A DNA stretch of 64,000 nucleotides from Alphaproteobacteria bacterium (GCA_021776025.1 JAJFGR010000018.1:108601-172600), one strand, 5' to 3'. Shown: positions 57,401-64,000, counted from the first letter of the stretch. Translations and numbers: made by a program. Notes: generated from the letters alone by a model not told the origin.

Positions 57401-60058
57401 AGCGCCGCTCGAAAGAACACCGTTATCGCCCTGGAACTGGAGAATGTTGTTGGAAACAGTTACATCATCAGCGCCAACAATTTCTACACCATCATCGCCA
57501 CCCGTTACAGTGAAGCCATCAATAGTTACATTGTTGCTGGTGACAAGGAAGCCCGGAGAGTTTGGAATCACAATAGATTCAGGGCCGCGCACTCCATTTC
57601 CGGCAATACCGTTATTGGCACCGCTGAGAAGGAAGTTATCTTCGGAAACGATGACAGACTCATTATACGTTCCAGCATGAACGTTGATCGTGTTCAGGCC
57701 GCTGCCTGTATTTTCAACCGCGTCAATGGCGTTTTGGATCGTACTTTCATCGAATTGTTCAATTTCAATTGTACCTGTACCACTTGTATTCAGGCTGTCA
57801 GCATCAACACTGAAGAAGCTGCTGTCGTTGTTGAAATCAATATTGCCACCCTCAGCATCAATGTTAGCGCCTGCGTCGAGGAATACGCCGTGGCTAGCAT
57901 TGCCACCGCCGGCGGAACCGGTTTCCACGGTAATGTTATTGCCGTTTGAATCAATGGATGATCCGGCATTCATGATGAAATCACCGAACGTTCCACCATC
58001 AGCATCAGCGTTAAACAGCGCATCGCCAAAGGTTTCAAGGCTGGCTCCGGCGGCAAAGATGATGTCATCTTCCGCATTGACTTCGAGTGTATTAGTAAGG
58101 TTCGTGCCCATAAAGGTCACATCAAACGGACCGGAGGGAATTTCTGTACTCACGGTAGTCTTAGCGACGTGTGTTGTATCGGCATTATCAATGAAGATGT
58201 TATTATCCGTACCACCAGCCTGTAAACCAAACACCAACTCACCAGCTAAAATACGGTTCAACTCAGCCTGGCTAACATGGAAACCTCCATTATCATCCCC
58301 AACAGATATATCACCATCAACTGAACGCGTAAGGCTCACAGTCCCTGTACCGGCATCAATAGATGAACCGGCTGCGATATTTATATTATCAACGGTGATA
58401 TCAACATCGCCGTTACCGGTATTGATGGTGCCTGTTCCAGCGCCGCCATTAGGCATCCACAGCCAGCTACCGTCACCGGTGCCGCGGGACGTAATTGTGG
58501 CGTTACCACCAGAAGTGCTAACTGTCGCACTGTTTTTGATGTCGATATCATCAGAAGCGATTGCGCTGAAATTCCCACCATTGGTGTTGATGTTGGCGCG
58601 GATAAATACATCGGCATCGCCGCCACTAAGATCAAAGTCAGCATCCAGATTAATATTTAGACCCAAACCTGTGTCAGTAATAGAATCGTTAATTGTTATA
58701 TCGTTATGGGCATTTACATTAAAAGAAACACCGGTCGCGGTTGTCACCGTATCGATCGAATCAATAACGCGCAGATTACCGGCATTAACGCCAGAGCCGT
58801 CTGTTTGCGCTGTGAAACCTCCGTTTATACCAGCACTATTGAGGAGCCCTTCAATAAACCCTGTAGTTATAACACCTTCACCGATAGCACAACTTGCCGC
58901 AGCATCAGCAATACACGCATTAGTCGGGTCAACGAGATATTCTCCATTTTCACCAATAGCAGCCGCGCCATCAATGATGCCGCTTTCGCGGAAGGACGTT
59001 TCAATGAAACCGTTTTGGCCAAGTGCGGACAGCATGCCGTATGAATATAATTTGTCACCCCAAGCGACGATAGAACCGGCCTGGTCATCACCATCAACAG
59101 TGATCTCAGATGTATCGGCTAGCTCAACAACTTCACCATCAATATCAACAGAGCCGCCATCTGCACCGGAAGCATCAAGAGTGCCAGAGACTTTAACTGT
59201 ACCGTGCTCGCCACCAGAGAGAATAATTGTCCCGCCAGACTGAGTCGCAGACGCAACTGTGACCACGCCATCAAGATTGATGACGTTATCGACAGCGTCT
59301 TTCGCAGCAAGAGCTGTTACCTGAACAGTTCCGCCTTCGGCTTCGATTCTGCCGGTATTTTCGATCAATGCGTCAGCGAGTTCACCAGAAACGGCAACCT
59401 CAAAAAGGCCATCGCCATAGAAATCAAGAGTCGCCGTTTCGGCAGACGCCAAAACGACTTTACCCATTCTTGCTCTGATCACGCCGTTGTTTGAAACATT
59501 CGGGCTGAGGAGAGCCGCGATGCCTGCGTCGGCAACTGTGATCATGCCGTTGTTAGTTACACCAGCGCCGGAGAAATTCCCGAGCTTCAGTGCGCCGCCA
59601 GCCATAAATTCAGTGCGGTTTAAAAGTTCACCATCGGACATGCTGACTGACAATGCATCGACAGAGCCGCCTGCACCTGTGATTACACCATTGCCATCGA
59701 GGACATGACATGTGCCAGCACAGTTTAAGTTACCGAAAATAAATGTTGGGTCAGCTTCGCGGTCAATCGCGACGAGGTTACCTGCGCCTACGTTTACTGT
59801 CCAACCGGCGTTGATGTCGAGGTCACCCTCAACAATCGCGCGTTCAGTGTTCAGCCCCAAATTCGTTGTATTGGTCTGAGAAAGATCCGTAGTGGTGCTT
59901 CCTGAAGTTGTCGTGAGATCAACCCAGTTATCAGCTTGAGCGGGACCTGCCGAGAGCGCAAGGAGTCCTGCAGCTGTTAAGGCCGACGTGGCCAAAAGTT
60001 TGTTGGGTGATATTCCGAAACGGTTCGCAGCGTTTTTGCGGGCTTTGTAAGTACTCAT
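48410..60058 (-). CDS. Giant two-partner-secretion exoprotein with parallel beta-helix (TpsA-like)
   Basis: This 3,882-residue secreted protein is the largest gene here. A signal peptide (cleavage after AQA at about 42) leads into a haemagglutinin-type secretion region (about 43-330) with typical text such as VSNNGVIRARMGKVVLASAETATLDFYGDGL. Residues about 775-3600 are a right-handed parallel beta-helix built from roughly 22-residue PbH1/NosD coils of the form 'G-I-x-V-x-N-S-x-x-V-x-V-x-x-N-x-V'. It opens with a DUF1565-like INVHAGTYNESVIV. From about residue 2390 the coils carry Gly/Tyr/Asp/His-rich insertions. The C-terminal 180 residues end with two tandem EPAAGGE repeats and Cys3846/Cys3877. 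I count only six cysteines. GGAAGGAAG supports ATG 60058. It faces away from its likely TpsB. A surface adhesin or matrix fibre is inferred; no enzymatic motif is seen. Confidence 0.85.
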   Translation of the reverse strand: MSTYKARKNAANRFGISPNKLLATSALTAAGLLALSAGPAQADNWVDLTTTSGSTTTDLSQTNTTNLGLNTERAIVEGDLDINAGWTVNVGAGNLVAIDREADPTFIFGNLNCAGTCHVLDGNGVITGAGGSVDALSVSMSDGELLNRTEFMAGGALKLGNFSGAGVTNNGMITVADAGIAALLSPNVSNNGVIRARMGKVVLASAETATLDFYGDGLFEVAVSGELADALIENTGRIEAEGGTVQVTALAAKDAVDNVINLDGVVTVASATQSGGTIILSGGEHGTVKVSGTLDASGADGGSVDIDGEVVELADTSEITVDGDDQAGSIVAWGDKLYSYGMLSALGQNGFIETSFRESGIIDGAAAIGENGEYLVDPTNACIADAAASCAIGEGVITTGFIEGLLNSAGINGGFTAQTDGSGVNAGNLRVIDSIDTVTTATGVSFNVNAHNDITINDSITDTGLGLNINLDADFDLSGGDADVFIRANINTNGGNFSAIASDDIDIKNSATVSTSGGNATITSRGTGDGSWLWMPNGGAGTGTINTGNGDVDITVDNINIAAGSSIDAGTGTVSLTRSVDGDISVGDDNGGFHVSQAELNRILAGELVFGLQAGGTDNNIFIDNADTTHVAKTTVSTEIPSGPFDVTFMGTNLTNTLEVNAEDDIIFAAGASLETFGDALFNADADGGTFGDFIMNAGSSIDSNGNNITVETGSAGGGNASHGVFLDAGANIDAEGGNIDFNNDSSFFSVDADSLNTSGTGTIEIEQFDESTIQNAIDAVENTGSGLNTINVHAGTYNESVIVSEDNFLLSGANNGIAGNGVRGPESIVIPNSPGFLVTSNNVTIDGFTVTGGDDGVEIVGADDVTVSNNILQFQGDNGVLSSGATNVNILNNLVANAGDNGIRAVLGNLINIANNVVTNADDDGIHVAGASNITVTGNTVTSADEDGIEFSGVIGGLADGNTVDDSDDQGVEVEGGSAITISNNSVTDSGRQGIQGTSVAGLIIDTNTVTNDSDETAIEVSDSSGVQILANIITEHDEINIDVDNSAGSIVDNNMITDGEIGVQVTDSASSKVRGNTISEIDYGVTLDNSAGSEISGNHLFGNSIIGIDVDSSNGTVVDGNDVHDFETGIEVTNSDAVRVRANTVDNSNTGILADNNGDIWIYNNDVTNAANVGIHLKNSGGTNYGNDSDIWFNRITNPAGAVGILVENSDFATIGAHGTNQPAPDGLGIGNVVTGGIHGIKIVTSDNTMTRYNTVTDTVVGLQNNAIQVTGGTGHTVRDNLVERSGWDGISLFATSNSDILNNTVNESHRSAIALGASLNTLIQGNILNNNWGGMWVGGNNNTTINANFVNGTTTWRGIYISGNEISLEITDNIVHSTADDAIEVNTSAGAQVTGNAIGFTDLAATTSAGVDNVNGEGIDLNNSAGSTISNNTITETTSNGISINPSHGSFITDNNISNTGDHGILSLDSNNITITGNVLNDIGTDGIRFARGNTALIQNNDTTNTGRSGVWAHNSSDVTIDDNDVINAGTATTWSGIVANTNTGFTTITNNRIDTTSNDGIHAGFNPGNVAAANTNVTIDGNTVQNTRVRGIYSVGGTLSVSNNTVHDTTLGQGVRIDNSAGVNIDSNIVYNTGASGGGKDGIEVNNSAGAQITNNAIGFTDLAGTISAGVDNIKGEGIDINNSAGSNISDNAVTETVSNGISINPSPNSFIQGNVISNAGADGINVASSNGTLVGGPNAGDENTITNSFDDGVDVTGSSNVTVQRNVINGTGNNGVEVGGGILNKVLTNDIDNIGWDGIQFVGSTDGQIIGNTIDNVTGASGIAVMGGSHRALVQSNIINGVDRLGIYAWNSNDLDILSNDINDTGREGGPNWFLSGIHLERVNDTLAQGNLIRNTGGDGVHVGGQGNQAPATTTGNEIKDNVIGYTSLAATTTAGDDNINGDGIEADSSTGVIISDNKIIDTTANGIYNKSSNGSTISGNQITSVDENGILVNPSSNVTVDNNTIDNTGIDGIHVTGGDNNSATNNLVGTLGGDNNIGQDGIAYAGSTNGIITGNTVKDTTRHGIQLGSSSGTLIDNNGIENAGLHGMNVVSSANLTVTNNIVDTTGVNNANGNGIQAVGLSGTNLFNNNDVSNTSGHGIQIFNSSGVTVSNNTTDNTGTFGIPDFHGIRILNSAGTIVDTNTVNNTNNGDGIHAENSAFVQVINNLVGLLGGAGNIGQDGVHINGSNNALVQNNTIQNTVANGILVNPSDNVTISYNNIYDITLNGIRVESGTGHNIHHNKVVGTGQNGISLWQTGVSNVHNNLVLLTGGHGISGEYGLNTNVYDNIVGLTYGDGIHMSDTYFTNITDNLVGLTYGNGIAVYGGETIEGYFTNIADNKVLLTGEDGIHVDGIYGGGAPWVVGSEGYGFDYYGPAVNIHGNEVALNGGHGISVTNSGMTRIAYNDVFATGLAFKDLLSGDNEFFINYDGVGFEWGDGDGIHVDNVHSAYGYGYGPDLKVYGNNVSWTGGHGIYAANFGTGYIGGSNEEYGNNIRYAGIDGTFWGWGTVFDQLEYLHDNKQQVIYHGLNSLFGDGNIVTYLKHVIPAPDAVYGDNHDGIHLENFGGAYVGWNDIEFTGDDGISATDGDYIRVTHNWVGKTGIMPWHNDSPEDADGIDINNVGHGSYGSEYGGNYGDGYGYQHYSDYFGGYGGYDYYAAGSVIDNNFVFFAQDDGIQVDGGHSTLIAHNDVGHVNDDGIDVGNVNYSVIKHNAVSMVGDDGIFVDYGYATKIKHNKILIAGDEGIDVQDVGYEDGDDWESKDYDYYNDYFGGWAVDVSKNEVAFTGGHGIQVTNSGATRIARNDIMYAGLGVENFTDMIDWINETAMTTYVGGRPAPIPDFFFEKKWYWGNSDGINVENIHGYGPHGLALKISGNTVEMAGGDGIDASYAGRTLIQNNEVSYAGIDKTKWDYEYRGTYGLTAILDSGLFNDEGRETLWYGQKMNPLIRDHLPTPKGIKFDRYENHDGIRATNIFAGYDDWNDDWKSEGGYDSGHGYGDGYDGQYGPLGAYSLVVYNNKVSKTADDGIEVVGRNEQVDWDNDWYNGTGRTLIADNKVKHAGVKSIRNGHGHHDKETIIEEGVQENYDEQEYQHIRYGNGDEYGADGIHARNIEANDRRKPPPPLVGSYEGNHDFNPYEYSLIIKNNRVKKTADDGIEVVGDQYHHYGYPWDHKNQDGFYYGTGRTLIQGNRVRDAGYDGDYGDHKGNKEEWERDGYGADGIHVRGVFDNGVIVSVAGGASEGGFYGYAVDVLGNNVKRTEDDGIEVLDSESTLIQGNKIRNAGYMDYGYDEGYEGDDYYGYHRYSDADGIHVSNVYGSLGALPGVITENGFSPYAVVIDHNKIKNTADDGIEVNDAGRTRISYNRVKNAGLMMDYGYEGDDYSHYTSGDERYGADGIHVRGITNIYDFHHGDTITDVAGFSGGEGYGYGYDIEIVGNKVKDVASDGIEVRAKKQRRGQGQSLNKGGYFHNTTDLLVDRNEILNAGDNGILLVAQNKKRRRVEKGPQDDIQTLDGDNIYNEYGYEYHGFFNSDIFDNTVENSGWNGLHVNGYGHGDVVLKGNTFINNPTGARFESGRIDVSDKSRPNRFIVTPDYELPTDHYGNPTHDYVTGMQFELAKKYKPQSLTIVDETLGGTIFSGFINRNVGEAYYVRFEDGAILRRDDGILTPAQRVIEIDGTMANWDGLIPANQGGILSPSDLQDIEDRLFDADDSLVNGRGQIFVGRAAQSIDNVEDFFSRFGPFGSGLSGLNLRVTGLPSVGPLGPAGIQPFAGEDVAGIEPAAGGEGEGVADIEPAAGGEDAACWGDVLNAAVDGPVNYNFSSDPTESLNDTANCGSQAL
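54261..55864 (-). repeat. Three-copy higher-order module inside the giant gene
   Basis: Starts of one conserved block (TDLAATTSAGVDN-like, followed by a GID/NNSAG coil) lie at about 55843, 55060 and 54261 on the plus strand, that is 783 and 799 bp apart. Each period is about 261-266 residues, roughly twelve beta-helix coils. The first two copies are close in DNA (GATCGGTAAAGCCGAT in both); the third is more worn. This shows past segmental duplication within the ORF. Confidence 0.7.
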
Positions 60059-60508
60059 TTGTTTCTTCCTTCCTCAAATCAGAAACGTTGAACATATATA
60101 TAGTCAGGTTTTGTATTTTGGCTTTGATATTTATCAAGTTTTTTATCAAAGCATCGCACACATAAAAGGTGCGCGATAGTCCATGCAGCTTTCTATATAG
60201 AGACGATATACGCAGTTTTTTAAGCGTTTTACAAGTTTTTATTAAGGAAAATTTAACTTTTTTCTGGATCTTTTACTGGAATCTATTCTGTAAAGTAGAC
60301 TCACCCTTTCTTATAAAGCTTCTCTAATGTTTCAAAAAATTTAGCAGATAATAGAAACAATGAAAGAATCACGCCTAATAACGGCTACGGGTTGATTGTG
60401 TTATAAAAATAGCGTACAAATTTGAGTGTAAAAGTACTTTTCTTTTCTGAGTATTCTGCTATAGCTTCACATTATATACGTATTATTGATTTTAAAGGTT
60501 GATGACCA
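60059..60508. promoter_or_regulatory. Divergent intergenic region of the tpsA/tpsB pair
   Basis: This 450-bp AT-rich region between the divergent transcripts must hold both promoters. It contains no ORF of note. A perfect 12-bp palindrome AAAAGTACTTTT lies at 60430-60441, about 70 bp before tpsB, and could be an operator. AAAGG precedes tpsB ATG by about 10 nt. I cannot assign -35/-10 boxes with confidence. Confidence 0.5.
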
Positions 60509-62254
60509 ATGAATACATTGAAGGCAATTAGGAACGGCCAACGCGCCGTTTGCGCAAGTGTTGTAGCATTATCTTTGCTACTGAGCACAAGCGGTGTTTC
60601 TCTAGCCCAGCTTCCTACCACGGATCTGGAGAACGCAGCGCAAGGTCAGGCGAGTGCAAGCCGTATTCAAAGCCAGCTGCTTGAGAAAGATCCGTTGCGC
60701 CCAGCCGGTCCTAAAATTGAAGTTAAGGATTTAGTGCTACAGGATATGCCGCCAAATGCGGCAAAAATTCGTTTTAATCTTAATCAGATTCAAGTCGAAG
60801 GTGTTGGGGCTTATAAGGAGGCTGATATTCGCCACCTCTATGCCGACAAGCTTGGTACAAATGTTTCGCTGGCCGATATGTATGCAATCGCCACTGCGAT
60901 GACGAATCAATATCGTAATGACGGCTATATTTTGACGCAGGTTATTGTTCCGCCGCAAACAATTGATGGCGGCATTGTGACCTTGCGAGCCGTTGAAGGA
61001 TTTGTTGATCAAATTGTCGTTTCAGGCCCAGGCGAGCCAGAAAGTGCGCTGAGCACAATTCGCAGCTATGCGGGTCGCGTTCGTAGTGATGGTGCATTGA
61101 ATGTTGAAGATCTGGAAAAATTCCTACTGCTCATTAATGACCTGCCCGGCATACAAGCCCGCAGTATTTTGAGCCCGTCACGTACGCAAACAGGCGCATC
61201 TGATTTGCAGGTTATTGTAGAGCGCGATCCGTTTGATGCCTTCCTTGGCATTGATAATTTCGGTAGTCGTTATTTAGGACCGATTCAGGTTACTGGTGCG
61301 GCTGCTCTTAATTCGCATTTTGGTCTCAATGAGCGTATTTCAGCGCAATTGGTTGTTGTTCCTGATAGCGCCGAGCTTTACTTTGTTTCTTTTGGCTACG
61401 ACCAGCCACTAGGTACAGCCGGCACGGTTTTTAAAGGCTTATTCAGCCACTCAAATACAGAGCCAGGCTTTGATCTCGATCAGTTCGACGTCAATGGTAT
61501 GTCTAATTTTGTAAGCGTTGGCGTTGAGCATCCCTTTGTCCGTTCACGTGAACGCAGCATTTATGGCCATGTATCACTTGATTGGCGCGATGTAGACAGC
61601 CGAAACATTCTGGAGCCGACCCGTGAAGACCGCATTCGCGCACTTCGTATGGGTGGACGGATTGAGTTTCTTGATAATCTGTTCACAGCCGGTGTCAGCA
61701 CAATCAGTGTAGAGGTTTCTAAAGGCTTGGATGTTTTGGGCGCAAGTAGTGAAAATGATATTCGCCTTTCACGCCCGGCTGGCGACCCTGAATTTTCAAA
61801 AATTACAGCTGAAGCACAGCGTTTACAGCGCGTCACATCTAGCGTTAATATTTTTGTTGGTGCTCGTGGACAGCTGGCGAATGCTGCTTTGCTCTCCTCT
61901 GAAGAATTTGGCGTAGGCGGTATTAATTCGGGCCGCGGGTTTGACCCTTCTGAAATTGTTGGTGATGACGGTGTTTCCGGTAAGGTTGAAGTACAATGGA
62001 ACGAGCCAACCCCAATAAACTATCTGGAAGACTACCAACTCTTTGGTTTCTACGACATTGGTAAAGTCTGGAACGATGATGCTACGATCTCAGATGATGA
62101 TGAGTCGCTGGCTTCCGCAGGATTTGGTATGCGCGCAGAATTGCCTTCTGAGATAAACGCTTCACTGGCAGTTGCCTTTCCATTAACACGCGATGTTCAG
62201 ACACAGCGCGATGATGGTGCAAAAGCTTATTTCAGTTTGAATCGTGAATTTTAA
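60509..62254 (+). CDS. ShlB/FhaC/HecB-type two-partner-secretion transporter (TpsB)
   Basis: This 581-residue outer-membrane transporter has a signal peptide (cleavage after SLA at about 33). One or two POTRA domains lie at about 88-240 (FNLNQIQVEGVGAYKEADI, then VTLRAVEGFVDQIVVSG). A 16-strand-type barrel follows, with the substrate-gating loop motif GGINSGRGFDP at about 471-481, corresponding to the VRGY/RGF motif of Omp85-related proteins. The C-terminal KAYFSLNREF ends in Phe, as usual for barrels. The natural substrate is the divergent giant protein, since no other TpsA is near. It is normally co-oriented with tpsA in other systems. Confidence 0.93.
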   Translation: MNTLKAIRNGQRAVCASVVALSLLLSTSGVSLAQLPTTDLENAAQGQASASRIQSQLLEKDPLRPAGPKIEVKDLVLQDMPPNAAKIRFNLNQIQVEGVGAYKEADIRHLYADKLGTNVSLADMYAIATAMTNQYRNDGYILTQVIVPPQTIDGGIVTLRAVEGFVDQIVVSGPGEPESALSTIRSYAGRVRSDGALNVEDLEKFLLLINDLPGIQARSILSPSRTQTGASDLQVIVERDPFDAFLGIDNFGSRYLGPIQVTGAAALNSHFGLNERISAQLVVVPDSAELYFVSFGYDQPLGTAGTVFKGLFSHSNTEPGFDLDQFDVNGMSNFVSVGVEHPFVRSRERSIYGHVSLDWRDVDSRNILEPTREDRIRALRMGGRIEFLDNLFTAGVSTISVEVSKGLDVLGASSENDIRLSRPAGDPEFSKITAEAQRLQRVTSSVNIFVGARGQLANAALLSSEEFGVGGINSGRGFDPSEIVGDDGVSGKVEVQWNEPTPINYLEDYQLFGFYDIGKVWNDDATISDDDESLASAGFGMRAELPSEINASLAVAFPLTRDVQTQRDDGAKAYFSLNREF

Positions 62255-62263
62255 AATTAAGAC

Positions 62264-63532
62264 TTAAGACTTATGAAGAGGCCGCTGTAATGCGGCCTTT
62301 TTTTTGCGTGCTATATGACCGCACAGCCCCGTGACCATCGTTAAAAGGCCCAGCCACCAGCCCTGCCAAAGCCCATAGGATATGCAGGCCGTTACCAAAG
62401 CCATCATGAACACAGACAGGCACAAACGCCGGGCTGGCTCACTCTCAATTCTAAACATGCTGTGTAAAACCAACACCATGGCGGCACATAGCCCTAAAAT
62501 GCCGATGAGGCCAAACTCGATCCAGATTTGCAATACAGCGTTATGGGGATGCAGAACGTGGTCGAGGGGGGTATAGCGCATGGGCGTATTAAAATGCTCA
62601 ATATGGCGGGTAGCTTCAATGCCAAAACCGAAAATTGGGCTGTCCAACGCTTTACGGGCGACGAAATCCCATATTTCCAACCGGTCGGCAGCGTACGCAT
62701 CGGCCAGCCAGGGCATTGTATGAACATAATCTGCAAAGACATTATATAACAACTGCACTAACCATGGCCCAGCAAGAATGCCTGCGCAGATTAGAATGAT
62801 CAGACCGCTTTGCGCCGCTTTTCGTTTAAAAAGAGGGAATGCGAACCAGAATATTCCGGCAACCAGCAAAGCCAAATGTGCGGATTGGCTATCGGTCATG
62901 CAGGCGATAACGATCATAATGAGCAAAAACGACAGCTGCATTAATCGCTTCTTTAAAGCGGAGCATGACGACAGGCTTAAAAATCCCAAAGCGGGCAATA
63001 ACAGCAATGTAAAAGATACAACGGCCCGATTGATAATTGAAAGATTGTAATTGGCCGCATCTGTGCCGCGCCAGGTATGATATAAAAATCCATTCGTCCA
63101 TAATTCAAAAATGCAAAGAAGGCCTGCAAAAATAAGCGCAAGAGGGAAAGCCCAGTATAGGAAAGACGGCCATGATGTGTTTGCGCGCAATACTGCATAA
63201 AGGGCGCAGCCACCGCCCAAAACGCCTACAATTTTTAAACCTCGTTCAAGCGCAAAATCAGGATTCAGTGACCATAAAGCGCTTAAAGCCGCGAGAGACG
63301 CCGTACCCACAGCAATAGCAACGTAAAGAAGACTTAGTCGTGGCCATGACCCGGAAAATATTCGCAGAGCACAAAAAAAGATGATCCCCATTGCCGGAGG
63401 GACAAATCCAAGAGCCCGGGGGGCAACAGTCTGTATGAGCGGCAACAAACAAAGAAGAGCGCAGAATAAAGCCATACCCATCTTGAGGGATGGTGATGGT
63501 GATTTCGGGGTCAATATTTCAGAGCTGGGCAT
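62264..63532 (-). CDS. O-antigen ligase-like (Wzy/WaaL) membrane protein
   Basis: This 422-residue polytopic membrane protein has about eleven hydrophobic helices and the large periplasmic loop with VLHPHNAVLQIWIEFGLIGIL, the HN motif typical of Wzy/WaaL/PglL-like glycan ligases and polymerases. The glycan substrate and acceptor are unknown. No other LPS genes are in view. Its C-terminal coding overlaps the tpsB terminator hairpin, with 9 bp between the two convergent stops. Confidence 0.82.
   Translation of the reverse strand: MPSSEILTPKSPSPSLKMGMALFCALLCLLPLIQTVAPRALGFVPPAMGIIFFCALRIFSGSWPRLSLLYVAIAVGTASLAALSALWSLNPDFALERGLKIVGVLGGGCALYAVLRANTSWPSFLYWAFPLALIFAGLLCIFELWTNGFLYHTWRGTDAANYNLSIINRAVVSFTLLLLPALGFLSLSSCSALKKRLMQLSFLLIMIVIACMTDSQSAHLALLVAGIFWFAFPLFKRKAAQSGLIILICAGILAGPWLVQLLYNVFADYVHTMPWLADAYAADRLEIWDFVARKALDSPIFGFGIEATRHIEHFNTPMRYTPLDHVLHPHNAVLQIWIEFGLIGILGLCAAMVLVLHSMFRIESEPARRLCLSVFMMALVTACISYGLWQGWWLGLLTMVTGLCGHIARKKKAALQRPLHKS
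62279..62305 (+). terminator. Rho-independent terminator after tpsB
   Basis: A 7-bp stem, AGGCCGC (62279-62285) with GCGGCCT (62292-62298), is followed by a long T tract. It lies inside the 3' end of the convergent ligase-like gene. Confidence 0.85.
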
Positions 63533-63591
63533 AAGAAAAACAGGGCGTTAGATCATATTCATTTTGATTATGAGGCTTTACGCCCATTAAA

Positions 63592-63619
63592 AAAAGCGTT
63601 TCATTGAGAAAACGCTTTT
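63592..63619 (-). terminator. Terminator between ligase-like gene and small acidic gene
   Basis: A 10-bp perfect stem, AAAAGCGTTT (63592-63601) with AAACGCTTTT (63610-63619), carries T runs on both sides and so works in both directions. It follows the small acidic exported gene on the minus strand. Confidence 0.8.
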
Positions 63620-63643
63620 ATATTCTGAATTAAAGTCTCAGCG

Positions 63644-63880
63644 TTATTGATCCTGAGCTTCCACTTCCGGCTCGTCATCGGTTGCTTCCACTTCCTGCGT
63701 TTGCTCATCTGGCTGCTCATCACCAGCGGCAGGTGCAATTTCAGCGAGCGCTTCTTCCGGATCTTTCAATGCAGATGGGGCATCGGCGCTAAAACGAGAG
63801 CCAAACTCATCCTCTGCCATAACCGGCGTGACCAGCAGGCCGAATGAAAGTAAAACTGTAAAAACTGCTAAAAGACGCAT
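63644..63880 (-). CDS. Small acidic exported protein
   Basis: This 78-residue protein has a signal peptide (cleavage after VMA at about 22) and a mature part very rich in Glu, Asp, Ala and Pro without cysteines, probably disordered. AAGGAGAG with a 4-nt gap precedes the ATG. The function is unknown; it could be co-transcribed with the tRNA-like end only if the latter is real. Confidence 0.55.
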   Translation of the reverse strand: MRLLAVFTVLLSFGLLVTPVMAEDEFGSRFSADAPSALKDPEEALAEIAPAAGDEQPDEQTQEVEATDDEPEVEAQDQ

Positions 63881-63958
63881 AAGTCTCTCCTTTTTTGAAA
63901 TCTGCTTTATTTATAACAGATCTGAAGTTTTATGGCAATTTTTAAAATATAAGAAAAT

Positions 63959-64000
63959 TGGTGGATCCTAGCGGGATCGAACCGTCATTCGCTCCCGCGA
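63959..64000 (-). tRNA. Possible tRNA 3' end (partial, edge of window)
   Basis: Read on the minus strand, the last 42 bases contain a T-loop TTCGATC and an acceptor 3' strand AGGATCC-A ending in an encoded CCA, as in an alphaproteobacterial tRNA-Ala type end. The 5' T-stem strand GACGG pairs with CCGCT only with one A-C mismatch and one G-T pair, which is poor. The rest lies outside. It may be a true tRNA, a degenerate copy, or a tRNA-derived integration site. Confidence 0.3.

Noticed and set aside
48410..57600. CRISPR-like or satellite-type regular repeats
   Set aside because: The roughly 66-bp periodicity is degenerate and follows codons of an intact protein-coding beta-helix; no identical repeats separated by unique spacers are present.
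57684..59243. Long plus-strand ORF (519 codons) antisense to the giant gene, with several others (e.g. 50264-51151 and 52244-53167)
   Set aside because: They mirror the low-complexity, repeat-rich codons of the minus-strand beta-helix. Their translations are biased (Val/Ile/Ala/Ser) without domains or ribosome sites.

Overview
The window looks like part of the chromosome of an alphaproteobacterium of moderate GC content. Three things point there: the rpmH-rnpA-yidD-yidC-engB run, the TIGR02300-type 'FYDLN' zinc-ribbon protein, and succinylase-branch dapD/dapE beside fmt/def/truA. Family assignments come from motifs read by eye; no database search was run. A free-living lineage such as Micavibrionales or a Rhodospirillales relative would fit, but the sequence alone does not prove it.

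Layout. 0-7.4 kb: class Ia ribonucleotide reductase (nrdA 3' part, nrdB with NrdR-like boxes) split by a class I cyclic-nucleotide phosphodiesterase-like gene; then ilvA-type threonine ammonia-lyase, phoH and small unknowns. 7.4-10.1 kb: small operons (kinase, lipoprotein, PhnA-type zinc ribbon; two tiny zinc/helical proteins). 10.1-12.8 kb: a strongly folded non-coding region ending in a terminator-like hairpin ahead of a 28-codon hydrophobic ORF, then a leftward thiamin operon in which a TPP riboswitch precedes a muconate-isomerase-type tautomerase and thiC. 12.8-24.7 kb: a SCO1-type copper chaperone, an SCP2 protein, a coiled-coil exported protein, a YdcF-type protein, and a leftward fatty-acid beta-oxidation block (thiolase, two unknowns, FadN-type fusion enzyme, EamA half, acyl-CoA dehydrogenase). 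24.8-33 kb: FYDLN protein, prmA, glmS, glmU, DUF3108 and a FemAB/GNAT protein, which together suggest cell-wall precursor supply. 33-48 kb: dense housekeeping (dapD, dapE, truA, fmt, def, rmuC, engB, yidC, yidD, rnpA, rpmH, ubiH-type), then an outer-membrane barrel and an unknown.

48.4-62.3 kb is the accessory highlight. A single 3,882-codon leftward gene encodes a secreted protein with a haemagglutinin-type N-terminal region, a very long right-handed parallel beta-helix built from roughly 22-residue coils, Gly/Tyr/Asp/His-rich insertions, and a cysteine pair at the C-terminus. A divergent gene encodes its probable POTRA/beta-barrel transporter (TpsB). They share a 450-bp AT-rich intergenic region and each is closed by a strong terminator, so this is a self-contained two-partner secretion locus with an unusual divergent arrangement. 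An O-antigen-ligase-like membrane protein, a small acidic exported protein and what may be the 3' end of a tRNA gene finish the window.
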